A DNA stretch of 64,000 nucleotides from Corynebacterium singulare (GCF_000833575.1 NZ_CP010827.1:372001-436000); one strand, 5' to 3'; counted from the first letter of the stretch, positions 35,482-44,820 are shown. The notes: generated from the sequence alone by a model not told the origin. Made by a program: numbers and translations.

Positions 35482-36707
35482 GCATCCCAGAGGGGAGTGT
35501 CGCGGCGCAGCGCCGACACTGCACCCCCGGCTAGGCGCCAGGCGCGGGCGACGAGGTCCCGGTCTTCGTCGGTGATGAGATTGCCCATGAGTCGTGCGGC
35601 AGCGGGCATGAGCATGCGGCCGACAGGACCGCGCATCGCTACAGGTCCGGCGAGTGGAAGGAATTGCGGGTAGGTGAGCAGGCGTGCGGCTGTGCGCGCT
35701 AGGAGGAAAGCCTCGCCGTATTCCGCATGGAGTCGATCCGGCCAGGCTAATGTGACGTCCTTCGTCCCCAGCATCTCCACGGCCATGGCGGCTGTTTCGA
35801 GCCCATAGTCAATGCCTTCACCGTTGAGTGGGTTGACGCAGGCAGCGGCATCACCGATAAGCATCCAATTGGCGCCGGCGACGCCGGACACGGCTCCTCC
35901 CATGGGCAGCATCGCGGACGTGACGTTGCGAAGCTCGCCCAATCCCCACTCGCTTCGCTGCTGCTCGGCATAGAAGTGAAGGGCCTTCTTCGTGTTGAGA
36001 TGGGCGGGACGCGTGGCCGTTGACAGCGCGCCGAGACCGATATTGACGTGCTGGCCCAAGGGGAAGATCCACCCGTAGCCTGGCTGCACAACGCCGTCAG
36101 GATCCTTGAGCTCGACATGGGAATGCATCCACTCCTCGCCATCGTGTGGGGAGGCTGCATAGGCGCGGGCAGCAATGCCATACACCTCGTCGCGGTGCCA
36201 CGTGCGTCCCAGCTGCTTGCCAAACGTGGAGCGCACGCCGTCGGCCACGATGACCCACTGTGCGGTGACGCGCTGCTTGTCGACGTCAAAGGAAACGAGA
36301 CGGTTTCCTTCCAGTACCGGGGTTGTCGCTGTGCCTGTGAGGAGGCGTGCGCCGGCGTCCCGGGCAACGGCGACAAGCAGTGCATCAAACTCATAGCGAG
36401 GCAGCGCTGTGCCTTCCCGTGAAGGATAGGTTGCCGGCCAAGGTGCGGTTACTGTCCCGCCAAATCCGTGTAGCTTGAGCCCCCGATTGCGGTAGGTGGC
36501 GTTGACTTCAACACCCAGAAGATCCAACTGGTGCAGAGCGCGCGGGGTCAGGCCATCGCCGCAGGTCTTATCGCGGGGGAAGGGGGAGGAATCGATCAGC
36601 AGGGTGTCGTAGCCTGCTCGTGCGGCATGGATCGCGGCGGCAGCGCCAGCGGGGCCCGCGCCAACAACGGCAACGTCTACAAGGGTGGAATCGATCTGCT
36701 CCGACAT
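35478..36707 (-). CDS. menJ: Menaquinone beta-isoprenyl reductase, geranylgeranyl reductase family
   Basis: 409 residues, FAD-dependent. FAD-binding [17 protein letters not shown] near residue 17, [17 protein letters not shown] (the GGR-family cysteine loop) and [22 protein letters not shown]. Context matches Rv0561c (MenJ), which saturates the second isoprene unit to give MK(II-H2), the form used by mycolic-acid bacteria. Convergent with menG; a polyprenyl synthase gene starts divergently. ATG 36719 is an alternative start. Confidence 0.88.
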   Translation of the reverse strand: MSEQIDSTLVDVAVVGAGPAGAAAAIHAARAGYDTLLIDSSPFPRDKTCGDGLTPRALHQLDLLGVEVNATYRNRGLKLHGFGGTVTAPWPATYPSREGTALPRYEFDALLVAVARDAGARLLTGTATTPVLEGNRLVSFDVDKQRVTAQWVIVADGVRSTFGKQLGRTWHRDEVYGIAARAYAASPHDGEEWMHSHVELKDPDGVVQPGYGWIFPLGQHVNIGLGALSTATRPAHLNTKKALHFYAEQQRSEWGLGELRNVTSAMLPMGGAVSGVAGANWMLIGDAAACVNPLNGEGIDYGLETAAMAVEMLGTKDVTLAWPDRLHAEYGEAFLLARTAARLLTYPQFLPLAGPVAMRGPVGRMLMPAAARLMGNLITDEDRDLVARAWRLAGGAVSALRRDTPLWDA

Positions 36708-36812
36708 GGGGACTATCATTGCACGGGATACTGGCCTTGAGTGTGTTGAGGGCCGTGCTATGGGCTACGGTAAGTAAACACTAGGATTTTTGAGTTAAAA
36801 GGAACGCGTTTA

Positions 36813-37817
36813 ATGTCACACGGCCAAACTCACGCCAAGCACGTGGACTTGGGGGATGCGCAGCTCACCGAGCGTATCAACGCCGGGATGGCTGCTGTTG
36901 AGGATCTGCTGAGCGTAGAGCTCGATCGCGGGCAGGATTTCCTGAAGGAGAAGGTGCGTCACCTCTCTCTAGCCGGTGGTAAGCGTTTCCGCCCGATGAT
37001 GGCATTGCTGGCCTCTGAGTTTGGTGAGCGCCCGGAATCGCCCGACGTGGTTAAGGCAGCCACAGCCGTGGAGATGGTTCATGTAGCCACGCTCTACCAC
37101 GACGATGTCATGGATGAAGCAGACCGCCGTCGCGGTGTGGAATCTGCTAATTTTCGGTGGACCAACTCGGTGGCTATCCTGGCCGGCGATGCGCTGTTGG
37201 CGCACTCCTCGCGTCTGATGAGCCAGCTCGATACGCATACCGTTGAGCATTTTGCGGAAACCTTCGAAGAACTCGTCACCGGCCAGATGCGCGAAACCAT
37301 TGGCGCTGGTGAGGCGAACGCAGTGGAACACTACACGGCGGTCATTCGGGAAAAGACCGCGGTGCTCATCGCGTCCGCCGGTTACCTGGGTGCCTACCAC
37401 GCGGGTGCTGGCCCAGAGCAGTGCGAGGCGCTGCGTCAGATCGGCGCTGCCGTGGGCATGATTTTCCAGATTGTCGATGACATCATTGACATCTTCTCCG
37501 ACCCCGAAGAATCCGGAAAGACCCCGGGAACCGACCTGCGTGAGGGCGTGTTCACCCTTCCGGTTCTCTATGCCTTGGAGGAAGAAGGTGACGTGGGGGA
37601 CGAGCTGCGTGGCCTGCTGACAGGCCCACTGACTGAGGATGCCGCCGTTGAGCGTGCGATCGAACTTCTCTGGAAGTCGACCGGTCGGGACAAGGCCATG
37701 GCTGATGTCAACGCCTACCTGCGCGTGGTGGAGGACCAGCTGTCGCTGTTACCGGAATGCACGGCGAGTGAAGCGCTGCGTCAGCTCGCGGATTACACCG
37801 TGCAGCGCGTGGGTTAA
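36813..37817 (+). CDS. Polyprenyl diphosphate synthase (menaquinone side chain)
   Basis: 334 residues, all-helical trans-prenyltransferase. Aspartate-rich motifs DDVMDEADRRRG (FARM region) near residue 95 and DDIIDIFSDPEESGK (SARM region) near 221, with AGGKRFRPMM for isopentenyl diphosphate. It extends allylic diphosphates to the C40-C45 chain used by MenA. Location beside menJ/menG matches M. tuberculosis grcC1 (Rv0562). Product length cannot be fixed from sequence. Confidence 0.9.
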   Translation: MSHGQTHAKHVDLGDAQLTERINAGMAAVEDLLSVELDRGQDFLKEKVRHLSLAGGKRFRPMMALLASEFGERPESPDVVKAATAVEMVHVATLYHDDVMDEADRRRGVESANFRWTNSVAILAGDALLAHSSRLMSQLDTHTVEHFAETFEELVTGQMRETIGAGEANAVEHYTAVIREKTAVLIASAGYLGAYHAGAGPEQCEALRQIGAAVGMIFQIVDDIIDIFSDPEESGKTPGTDLREGVFTLPVLYALEEEGDVGDELRGLLTGPLTEDAAVERAIELLWKSTGRDKAMADVNAYLRVVEDQLSLLPECTASEALRQLADYTVQRVG

Positions 37818-37893
37818 ATAGGCTTCCTGCCAGCTGATTTGCATGTAGGGCGGGGATCCGTAGTAAAGTACATAACCGCACTTAAGAGTGCAC

Positions 37894-37975
37894 GCCAGGT
37901 TGCCCGAGCGGCCAAAGGGAGCGGACTGTAAATCCGCCGGCATTGCCTTCAGAAGTTCGAATCTTCTACCTGGCA
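37894..37975 (+). tRNA. tRNA-Tyr (GTA)
   Basis: Acceptor stem GCCAGGT/ACCTGGC with discriminator A, D arm, anticodon loop CTGTAAA (anticodon GTA), a long class II variable arm and T loop TTCGAAT. 82 nt without encoded CCA. It is followed at once by a terminator, and then by the IS1249 insertion. Confidence 0.95.
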
Positions 37976-37982
37976 CAGAATG

Positions 37983-38020
37983 AATCCCGCAGACGTTGAC
38001 AAGCGTTTGCGGGATTTTTG
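37983..38020 (+). terminator. Intrinsic terminator of tRNA-Tyr
   Basis: AATCCCGCAGACG and CGTTTGCGGGATT form a 13-bp stem around an 8-base loop, followed by TTTTTG. The T-tract end GATTTTTG (38013-38020) is the target duplicated by IS1249. Confidence 0.88.
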
Positions 38021-38065
38021 GGGTTAAGGGTCAAAATGTGTGTCTGGCTCGGCGTGTCGCGGGGG

Positions 38066-39244
38066 TTAGATTTGGCCTTTTTGAATGCCGATTGAGTGGG
38101 TGTAGTCGGTGTCGATAGCGTTGTCGTAGAGGGCTGGGCGTCCTGTTTCGTGGTCGGCTTGGTTCTCGGTTTGGGTCAGGGTGGATACTTTGGCGAGTTG
38201 GCCCTGGCCCCAGTCGGACTGCCTGGCGATTCGTACTGGATCGTCAGGCAGTTCCGTTTTTAAGTAGAGCCACCAATCCAGCATGCGGCGTTGTCGTTCG
38301 CCTGATCTGCCGCGGTGGGTTCTGGCGAGCAGTTTGAGCTGGGCGTTGATGCCGCCTTCTAAGCTGTTGGTGGTGGATTTGATCCGCTCGGGCGCAAGGA
38401 CTCCTGCTGGCGGGTTGAGGTAGACAAACAGCATCTCGGACCGCCAAAGATGGTTGAGGCTGTTGTAGGCCTTGCGCACGTTGTGGTGGGTCCACACGCG
38501 GGTCCATGCACCTGTTTTGGGGTCTTTGATCATGGTTTTCTCGTTCATCCATTCCCGGTAGATCGTTGAAAACTCGTGCAGTTGCACACCCCACGCGGCG
38601 GCTTCATCCAGTGTGGTGATCCGGGTCAGTTTCAGCGCAAGTCGGTAGATGGTGCGCCCGGCATCGGTGCGTGGGTTGGTGGTGGTGTAGCGGCGGACCA
38701 CGCGTTGGGCGTGGACGAGGCAGCGTTGAATTTTCGTAGTCGGCCAGCACTTTTTGATTGCGCTGTATGCGCCTTGGCCGCCGTCGATGACGGCGATGAG
38801 TGGGGCTTCGATGCGTTCAAGCAGCAGTTGGTAGTCGCGGGTGGTTTCGTGTTTGCACCAGTGCCAGGCGATCACGTGGTCGATGGTCGCCGCGACGATC
38901 AGGCAGCCACCGGCGGTGTAGGTGCCATCGAGAAATACCTGGTCGTAGATCCGCTTGTGGTGGCCGGCGGTGGGGTCAGGCACATCAACGAGCCAGCACC
39001 ACTTGAAGCGCCGCTTCATGGTGGCGCGGCTAACACCGTTTCGTTTGGCTAGGTCGTCGAGTGATATTGCGGTGGTGCAATGCTCGATGAACTGGGTGAA
39101 CACTGCCGCGTTGGTGATGTCGTTTCGACGTTTGACGCTGGAGGCGCCGCATTGTTTGCAGCGCCATCTGGTGGTGCCTTTGCTGGTGGTGCCGTTGCGT
39201 TTCATTTCACCGCCGCAGTGGCAGCGTGGTTGGTTCTTCGACAT
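38066..39244 (-). CDS. IS1249 transposase
   Basis: 392 residues starting MSKNQPRCHCGGEMKRNGTT. An N-terminal zinc finger (CHCGG ... CKQCG), helix-turn-helix (LDDLAKRNGVSRATMKRRF) and the DDE core of the IS256/IS1249 group (VFLDGTYTAGG, VIDGGQGAYSAIKKCWP, C-terminal NSLEGGINAQLKLLARTHRG). The frame is intact, and its promoter side is cut off from the far IS end by the cmx unit inserted 71 bases upstream of the start. The first ATG at 39274 is an alternative. Confidence 0.9.
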   Translation of the reverse strand: MSKNQPRCHCGGEMKRNGTTSKGTTRWRCKQCGASSVKRRNDITNAAVFTQFIEHCTTAISLDDLAKRNGVSRATMKRRFKWCWLVDVPDPTAGHHKRIYDQVFLDGTYTAGGCLIVAATIDHVIAWHWCKHETTRDYQLLLERIEAPLIAVIDGGQGAYSAIKKCWPTTKIQRCLVHAQRVVRRYTTTNPRTDAGRTIYRLALKLTRITTLDEAAAWGVQLHEFSTIYREWMNEKTMIKDPKTGAWTRVWTHHNVRKAYNSLNHLWRSEMLFVYLNPPAGVLAPERIKSTTNSLEGGINAQLKLLARTHRGRSGERQRRMLDWWLYLKTELPDDPVRIARQSDWGQGQLAKVSTLTQTENQADHETGRPALYDNAIDTDYTHSIGIQKGQI

Positions 39245-39430
39245 TGCGACACCACACCACGCCGCGCATAGCACATCACGGCTGCCACACCGAGGATTTC
39301 CCGTCGGGGGCTAGATGTGATGTCCAGGGACGTTGTTCTGGCCCCCGCCCGTAATGACACCGTGCCGATTCAAGAAGTATCTGTCCAGACCGCTTGCCCT
39401 TGCCATTGAAGGCATGTTAGAGTTTGGGGC

Positions 39431-39496
39431 ATGTCGAGTCCCGAATCAGACAGGTCAGGGGTTGTCGGTCACACCGCCAGCCCCTTGAACCACTAG
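39431..39496 (+). CDS. Putative leader peptide of cmx
   Basis: A 21-codon ORF (MSSPESDRSGVVGHTASPLN and a final His) in the cmx 5' leader, ending 5 bases before an 8-bp hairpin (39502-39524). Leader ORF plus hairpins before a chloramphenicol exporter gene is the classical translational-attenuation layout of cml/cmx genes. Translation of this ORF is inferred. Confidence 0.5.
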   Translation: MSSPESDRSGVVGHTASPLNH

Positions 39497-39501
39497 TTAC
39501 G

Positions 39502-39587
39502 ACGCCCACGATCTGTGTGGGCGTATGTCTGGCGTACCCGGGGCGCTGGCCGTGGTGACAAGAAGAACCATTTCTTGATCTCACACC
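39502..39587 (+). promoter_or_regulatory. Hairpins in the cmx leader
   Basis: ACGCCCAC (39502-39509) pairs with GTGGGCGT (39517-39524). A second imperfect hairpin (GGTGACAAGAA at 39554, TTCTTGATCTCACACC ending 39587) lies just before the Shine-Dalgarno CGGAG. Alternative pairings could control cmx translation. Confidence 0.5.
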
Positions 39588-39599
39588 TCGGAGTACTCG

Positions 39600-40775
39600 A
39601 TGCCTTTTGCCCTTTACATGCTTGCCCTGGCGGTCTTCGTCATGGGCACTTCAGAATTCATGCTCGCGGGATTGCTCCCCGCGATCGCGACCGAACTTGA
39701 CGTCTCGGTCGGCACTGCGGGCCTGCTGACCTCCGCATTCGCAGTCGGTACGGTCGTCGGCGCGCCAGTGATGGCGGCATTCGCTCGCCGTTGGCCACCG
39801 CGGCTCACATTGATCGTTTGCCTTCTCGTGTTCGCGGGAAGCCACGTCATCGGAGCGATGACACCAGTGTTCTCTCTCCTGCTCATCACCCGGGTGCTCA
39901 GCGCTCTCGCAAACGCAGGATTCCTCGCCGTAGCACTGAGCACGGCCACTACCCTCGTGCCAGCGAACCAGAAGGGGCGTGCACTGTCGATCCTGCTCTC
40001 CGGCACGACGATCGCAACCGTCGTGGGCGTCCCCGCCGGGGCACTGCTCGGCACAGCGCTGGGCTGGCGAACGACGTTCTGGGCGATCGCCATCCTCTGT
40101 ATTCCCGCGGCCGTTGGAGTCATTCGTGGCGTCACGAACAATGTTGGTCGGAGCGAGACTAGCGCGACCTCACCAAGGCTCCGTGTCGAGCTCAGCCAGT
40201 TGGCGACGCCGCGGCTCATCCTGGCCATGGCACTCGGAGCGCTGATCAACGGAGGGACCTTTGCGGCATTCACCTTCCTGGCACCCATCGTGACCGAGAC
40301 CGCGGGCTTGGCCGAAGCGTGGGTGTCCGTCGCGCTGGTGATGTTCGGCATCGGATCGTTCCTTGGCGTCACGATCGCAGGACGACTATCAGATCAACGA
40401 CCTGGCCTCGTGCTCGCAGTCGGCGGACCGCTATTGCTGACAGGCTGGATCGTGTTGGCAGTGGTCGCATCTCATCCCGTTGCGCTTATCGTCCTCGTCC
40501 TCGTTCAGGGATTCCTGTCGTTCGGCGTCGGCAGTACTCTGATCACGCGTGTGCTGTATGCAGCATCGGGTGCGCCAACGATGGGCGGTTCGTACGCAAC
40601 CGCAGCATTGAATATCGGAGCTGCAGCGGGGCCCGTGCTTGGTGCGCTCGGGCTCGCGACCGGGCTGGGGCTGCTCGCGCCGGTTTGGGTCGCTTCGGTG
40701 CTGACAGCGATCGCTCTCGTCATCATGCTTCTCACCAGACGCGCGCTTACGAAGACCGCGGCGGAGGCCAATTGA
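39600..40775 (+). CDS. cmx: Chloramphenicol exporter, MFS
   Basis: 391 residues, twelve membrane helices, drug:H+ antiporter-1 family. MGTSEFMLAGLLPAIATELDVS at the N-terminus and GVPAGALLGTALGWRTTFW (motif C region, helix 5) match Cmx/CmlA-type corynebacterial and rhodococcal exporters. It should pump chloramphenicol out of the cell. Its stop overlaps the IS5564 transposase start (TGATG), so exporter and transposase are translationally coupled. Confidence 0.93.
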   Translation: MPFALYMLALAVFVMGTSEFMLAGLLPAIATELDVSVGTAGLLTSAFAVGTVVGAPVMAAFARRWPPRLTLIVCLLVFAGSHVIGAMTPVFSLLLITRVLSALANAGFLAVALSTATTLVPANQKGRALSILLSGTTIATVVGVPAGALLGTALGWRTTFWAIAILCIPAAVGVIRGVTNNVGRSETSATSPRLRVELSQLATPRLILAMALGALINGGTFAAFTFLAPIVTETAGLAEAWVSVALVMFGIGSFLGVTIAGRLSDQRPGLVLAVGGPLLLTGWIVLAVVASHPVALIVLVLVQGFLSFGVGSTLITRVLYAASGAPTMGGSYATAALNIGAAAGPVLGALGLATGLGLLAPVWVASVLTAIALVIMLLTRRALTKTAAEAN

Positions 40776-40872
40776 TGACCCATCCGAACGCTCTTCTCAC
40801 TCCTCGTGCCCGTCTCCGGTTAGCTCGGCTGATTGTCGAAGACGGCTATCCGGCCACGATCGCCGCAAAGAT
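40775..40872 (+). pseudogene. IS5564 transposase, N-terminal fragment
   Basis: Encodes MTHPNALLTPRARLRLARLI and 12 further residues of an IS481-family transposase before being cut by the Tn5393 derivative. The last bases AAGAT are the 5-bp target duplication. Joining codon 32 (AAG) to base 48989 restores one continuous frame of about 329 codons. Confidence 0.88.
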
Positions 40873-40978
40873 GGGGTCGTTTGCGGGAGAGGGCGAAATC
40901 CTACGCTAAGGCTTTGGCCAACGATATTCTCCGGTAAGATTGATGTGTTCCCAGGGGATAGGAGAAGTCGCTTGATAT

Positions 40979-41815
40979 CTAGTATGACGTCTGTCGCACC
41001 TGCTTGATCGCGGCCGCGATAGCTAGATCGCGTTGCTCCTCTTCTCCATCCGCGTTCCAAGCTGCGGAAAGGCACCCATAAGCGTACGCCTGGTCGAGCA
41101 GGCGACGCGGATCGACGTCCAGCGCACGAGAGAATGCGTCCGCCATCTGTGCAATGCGTCTAGGATCGAGACAAAGGTCGTCTCTGTCAGCCGGATCGTA
41201 GAACATATTGGCGGCGCCAAAGCCCACTTCACCGACCAGACCGACGGGATCTATCACCAGCCAGCCGCGACTGGAGAACATGATGTTTTCATGATGCAGA
41301 TCGCCATGTAGCCCACGCAGTTCCGAGGCATTGCTCATCATTTGATCGGCTATAATCGCCGCGTGGACGTAGTCAGTTTGACAACCTGCGTTTTGATCAT
41401 CGCGCGCCCGCTGAAACAAAGCTGCAAAGCGATCCCGGATCGGGAGAAGGGCAGAAGGCAGGGGTTCCTCAGATGCGGCATACAGCTTCGCCATTAGTTC
41501 CGCTGCAATTTCGGTCGCCTGGTAGTCGCCGTGCTCGGCAACGATGTGAGAGAGCATTCGCTCCCCGGCATATTCGAGCAACATCAGATTGTTCTCACGA
41601 CCGAGCAACCGGACTGCTCCCCTCCCATTGCGCCATACCAGATAGTCGGCCCCGCGCAGTTCATCAGCAATGTCTTCTATAGGTTTCAATCCCTTGACGA
41701 TTGCAGGAGTCCCGTCTGGCAATGAAACTTTCCAAACGAGGCTGGAAAAGGTGTCCGCAATGAGAACAGGTTGCGAAACGTGCCAATGAGCAGGAAAAAC
41801 AGGCGGCATGAACAT
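40979..41815 (-). CDS. aph(6)-Id (strB): Aminoglycoside 6-phosphotransferase, streptomycin resistance
   Basis: 278 residues, APH fold. The catalytic loop is LRGLHGDLHHENIMFSS (HGDxxxxN) and the metal loop LVIDPVGLVGEVG. ATG 41815 gives the standard 837-bp gene and overlaps the strA stop. It phosphorylates streptomycin at the 6-position. The frame is intact, so some streptomycin resistance could remain even if strA is inactive. Confidence 0.95.
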   Translation of the reverse strand: MFMPPVFPAHWHVSQPVLIADTFSSLVWKVSLPDGTPAIVKGLKPIEDIADELRGADYLVWRNGRGAVRLLGRENNLMLLEYAGERMLSHIVAEHGDYQATEIAAELMAKLYAASEEPLPSALLPIRDRFAALFQRARDDQNAGCQTDYVHAAIIADQMMSNASELRGLHGDLHHENIMFSSRGWLVIDPVGLVGEVGFGAANMFYDPADRDDLCLDPRRIAQMADAFSRALDVDPRRLLDQAYAYGCLSAAWNADGEEEQRDLAIAAAIKQVRQTSY

Positions 41816-42617
41816 CAACCCCAAGTCAGAGGGTCCAATCGCAGATAGAAGGCAAGGCGTTCGCGGTCGGGGGCTTCGATCCCCAATACATTGAATAGGA
41901 CAGCGAAGGCGCGCTCTGCTTCATCTGGCGCTGCCCAGTTCTCTTCGGCGTTAGCAATCATGAGTGCCAAATCGGCATAGCGATCTGCTGTTCCGAGCCG
42001 CCCAAGGTCGATCAGACCCGTGCATTGAAGAGTTTTAGGGTCCACCATGAAGTTCGGCATGCAGGGATCACCATGGCAAACAACCATATCGGTGCGCTCT
42101 TGGTCGAGCCGCACCGGTAGCTCTCGTTCGACACGAGCCAAAAGATCGAGCTGCGGCGTACTCTTGTCCTCGTCCGGTAAGAAGTCGGGATTGACGGCAT
42201 TGCGGGACACCACATCAACGGCGCGTCCGAACATTCGCGACAGCCTGCGCTCAAACGGACATTGATCAACCGATAGGCTGTGAACAGCGCCAAGTTGCTG
42301 CCCCATTGACGGCCACGCTTTGAGCAAATCCGCTCCAGACAGATCAGCCGCCGGTACTCCCGGAATTGCCGTTATCACCAAGCATGCACCCTCCTGTTCC
42401 TCCTGCCAGTTGATCACCTCGGGGCAAGCCACACCTCGACCTTTGAGCCAAATGAGGCGGTCACGCTCTCCAGCGAGCTCACCGCGGCGGGAAGCAGGTG
42501 CGATTTTCGCGAAGGCATGCCCGTCACCACGTCGAAAAACAAAATCACCAGATTCTCCGCCTCTGACAGGCAACCAGTCAGAATGCGATTCACCAAAAAA
42601 ATATTAGTTCGATTCAA
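41815..42617 (-). pseudogene. aph(3'')-Ib (strA): Aminoglycoside 3''-phosphotransferase, frameshifted near 5' end
   Basis: The gene should start at 42617 (TTG, MNRTNIFFGESHSDW). A T-run that is eight long in the standard gene is seven here (42595-42601), so the frame shifts after residue 7 and leaves an alternate frame, MNRTNIFLVNRILTGC. The remaining 252 codons are open from a TTG at 42573 and keep the catalytic VVCHGDPCMPNFM and LIDLGRLG. Two further differences from the usual protein are a Ser for Leu in HSLSVDQ and QL for LH after KSTP. Slippage in the T-run could restore some product. Confidence 0.85.
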
Positions 42618-42682
42618 TGGAGGTTCCTTCAGTTTTCTGATGAAGCGCGGAGGTGGCTCAACCTGCGAAAAGAAACGAGTTG

Positions 42683-43004
42683 CTACGTAAGTCCGAGAAC
42701 ATGCTTTCCATGGTCTCTGAGCTCGCCTTTGGGACCGACATATCGGTAGAGAGTGACGCGCTCGATGCCGAGTTCCTTGCAGAGATCGGAAACTGAAGTA
42801 TCGCGCTGGGCCATGGCGGCTTGCGCGAGACGCACCTGAGCTTTGGTGAGCGCGAATTTTCGTCCGCCCTTGCGACCGCGCGCTCTCGCGGAGGCGAGAC
42901 CCGCCATGGTGCGCTCTCGGATCAGATCCCGCTCGAACTCGGCCAAGGTGGCGAAGATTCCGAACACCATGCGACCGGACGCAGTCGTGGTGTCGATCTG
43001 AGCG
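42683..43004 (-). pseudogene. tnpR resolvase, C-terminal fragment
   Basis: Encodes AQIDTTTASGRMVFGIFATL through to a helix-turn-helix TSVSDLCKELGIERVTLYRY, the C-terminal half of a serine resolvase. It is separated from its N-terminal half by the IS26 composite; the last eight bases (TCTGAGCG, 42997-43004) are the duplicated target. Confidence 0.9.
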
Positions 43005-43824
43005 GGCACTGTTGCAAAGTTAGCGATGAGGCAGCCTTTTGTCTTATTCAAAGGCCTTACATTTCAAAAACTCTGCTTACCAGGCGCATTTCGCCCAGGG
43101 GATCACCATAATAAAATGCTGAGGCCTGGCCTTTGCGTAGTGCACGCATCACCTCAATACCTTTGATGGTGGCGTAAGCCGTCTTCATGGATTTAAATCC
43201 CAGCGTGGCGTTGATTATCCGTTTCAGTTTGCCATGATCGCATTCAATCACGTTGTTCCGGTACTTAATCTGTCGGTGTTCAACGTCAGACGGGCACCGG
43301 CCTTCGCGTTTGAGCAGAGCAAGCGCGCGACCATAGGCGGGCGCTTTATCCGTGTTGATGAATCGCGGGATCTGCCACTTCTTCACGTTGTTGAGGATTT
43401 TACCCAGAAACCGGTATGCAGCTTTGCTGTTACGACGGGAGGAGAGATAAAAATCGACAGTGCGGCCCCGGCTGTCGACGGCCCGGTACAGATACGCCCA
43501 GCGGCCATTGACCTTCACGTAGGTTTCATCCATGTGCCACGGGCAAAGATCGGAAGGGTTACGCCAGTACCAGCGCAGCCGTTTTTCCATTTCAGGCGCA
43601 TAACGCTGAACCCAGCGGTAAATCGTGGAGTGATCGACATTCACTCCGCGTTCAGCCAGCATCTCCTGCAGCTCACGGTAACTGATGCCGTATTTGCAGT
43701 ACCAGCGTACGGCCCACAGAATGATGTCACGCTGAAAATGCCGGCCTTTGAATGGGTTCATGTGCAGCTCCATCAGCAAAAGGGGATGATAAGTTTATCA
43801 CCACCGACTATTTGCAACAGTGCC
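43005..43824 (-). mobile_element. IS26, left copy (N184 variant)
   Basis: 820 bp with 14-bp ends GGCACTGTTGCAAA. Its transposase reads RIINATLGF, i.e. Asn at residue 184, the IS15-delta-1/IS26-variant form reported to be more active than the Gly184 form. Confidence 0.93.
43057..43761 (-). CDS. tnpA: IS26 transposase (Asn184)
   Basis: 234 residues, IS6-family DDE transposase: catalytic region WHMDETYVKVNG, INTDKAPAYG and ECDHGKLKR, preceded by a helix-turn-helix near VDHSTIYRWVQRY. ATG 43761 (MNPFKGRHFQ) is the established start. Identical in length to the right copy but differs at residue 184. Confidence 0.96.
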   Translation of the reverse strand: MNPFKGRHFQRDIILWAVRWYCKYGISYRELQEMLAERGVNVDHSTIYRWVQRYAPEMEKRLRWYWRNPSDLCPWHMDETYVKVNGRWAYLYRAVDSRGRTVDFYLSSRRNSKAAYRFLGKILNNVKKWQIPRFINTDKAPAYGRALALLKREGRCPSDVEHRQIKYRNNVIECDHGKLKRIINATLGFKSMKTAYATIKGIEVMRALRKGQASAFYYGDPLGEMRLVSRVFEM

Positions 43825-43917
43825 CCGTCCGGATACTGCCAGATATCGGCGTCCAGGGAGATGTCCTGAAGCGCGGTGTCCGGAATTTCAGGTTTGTGTC
43901 TCTACAAAGACTAACTA

Positions 43918-44733
43918 TCAGAAAAACTCATCGAGCATCAAATGAAACTGCAATTTATTCATATCAGGATTATCAATACCATATTTTTGAAAAAGCCGTT
44001 TCTGTAATGAAGGAGAAAACTCACCGAGGCAGTTCCATAGGATGGCAAGATCCTGGTATCGGTCTGCGATTCCGACTCGTCCAACATCAATACAACCTAT
44101 TAATTTCCCCTCGTCAAAAATAAGGTTATCAAGTGAGAAATCACCATGAGTGACGACTGAATCCGGTGAGAATGGCAAAAGCTTATGCATTTCTTTCCAG
44201 ACTTGTTCAACAGGCCAGCCATTACGCTCGTCATCAAAATCACTAGCATCAACCAAACCGTTATTCATTCGTGATTGCGCCTGAGCGAGACGAAATACGC
44301 GATCGCTGTTAAAAGGACAATTACAAACAGGAATCGAATGCAACCGGCGCAGGAACACTGCCAGCGCATCAACAATATTTTCACCTGAATCAGGATATTC
44401 TTCTAATACCTGGAATGCTGTTTTCCCGGGGATCGCAGTGGTGAGTAACCATGCATCATCAGGAGTACGGATAAAATGCTTGATGGTCGGAAGAGGCATA
44501 AATGCCGTCAGCCAGTTTAGTCTGACCATCTCATCTGTAACATCATTGGCAACGCTACCTTTGCCATGTTTCAGAAACAACTCTGGCGCATTGGGCTTCC
44601 CATACAATCGATAGATTGTCGCACCTGATTGCCCGACATTATCGCGAGCCCATCTATACCCATATAAATCAGCATCCAGGTTGGAATTTAATCGCGGCCT
44701 CGAGCAAGACGTTTCCCGTTGAATATGGCTCAT
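43918..44733 (-). CDS. aph(3')-Ia: Aminoglycoside 3'-phosphotransferase, kanamycin/neomycin resistance
   Basis: 271 residues, complete. Catalytic VVTHGDFSLDNLIFD and metal loop CIDVGRVG. Compared with the Tn903 protein as I recall it, there are Leu19, Arg27, Asn48 and Ala77, the combination described for the aphA1-IAB/aph(3')-Ic subtype. It phosphorylates the 3'-OH of kanamycin and neomycin. Codon use and lower GC differ sharply from the chromosome, reflecting enterobacterial origin. The 93 bases before 43918 and 87 after 44733 are carried-over flanks. Confidence 0.96.
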   Translation of the reverse strand: MSHIQRETSCSRPRLNSNLDADLYGYRWARDNVGQSGATIYRLYGKPNAPELFLKHGKGSVANDVTDEMVRLNWLTAFMPLPTIKHFIRTPDDAWLLTTAIPGKTAFQVLEEYPDSGENIVDALAVFLRRLHSIPVCNCPFNSDRVFRLAQAQSRMNNGLVDASDFDDERNGWPVEQVWKEMHKLLPFSPDSVVTHGDFSLDNLIFDEGKLIGCIDVGRVGIADRYQDLAILWNCLGEFSPSLQKRLFQKYGIDNPDMNKLQFHLMLDEFF

Positions 44734-44820
44734 AACACCCCTTGTATTACTGTTTATGTAAGCAGACAGTTTTATTGTTCATGATGATATATTTTTATCT
44801 TGTGCAATATAACATGGGTT

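Noticed and set aside
37894..38020. Integrative element using tRNA-Tyr as attachment site
   Set aside because: There is no integrase and no repeat of the tRNA 3' end at the far side; the boundary is an IS256-type 8-bp duplication behind the terminator.
43234..43869. Long plus-strand frame antisense to the IS26 transposase
   Set aside because: It is the shadow of tnpA and recurs unchanged opposite the second IS26 copy; no independent coding signal.
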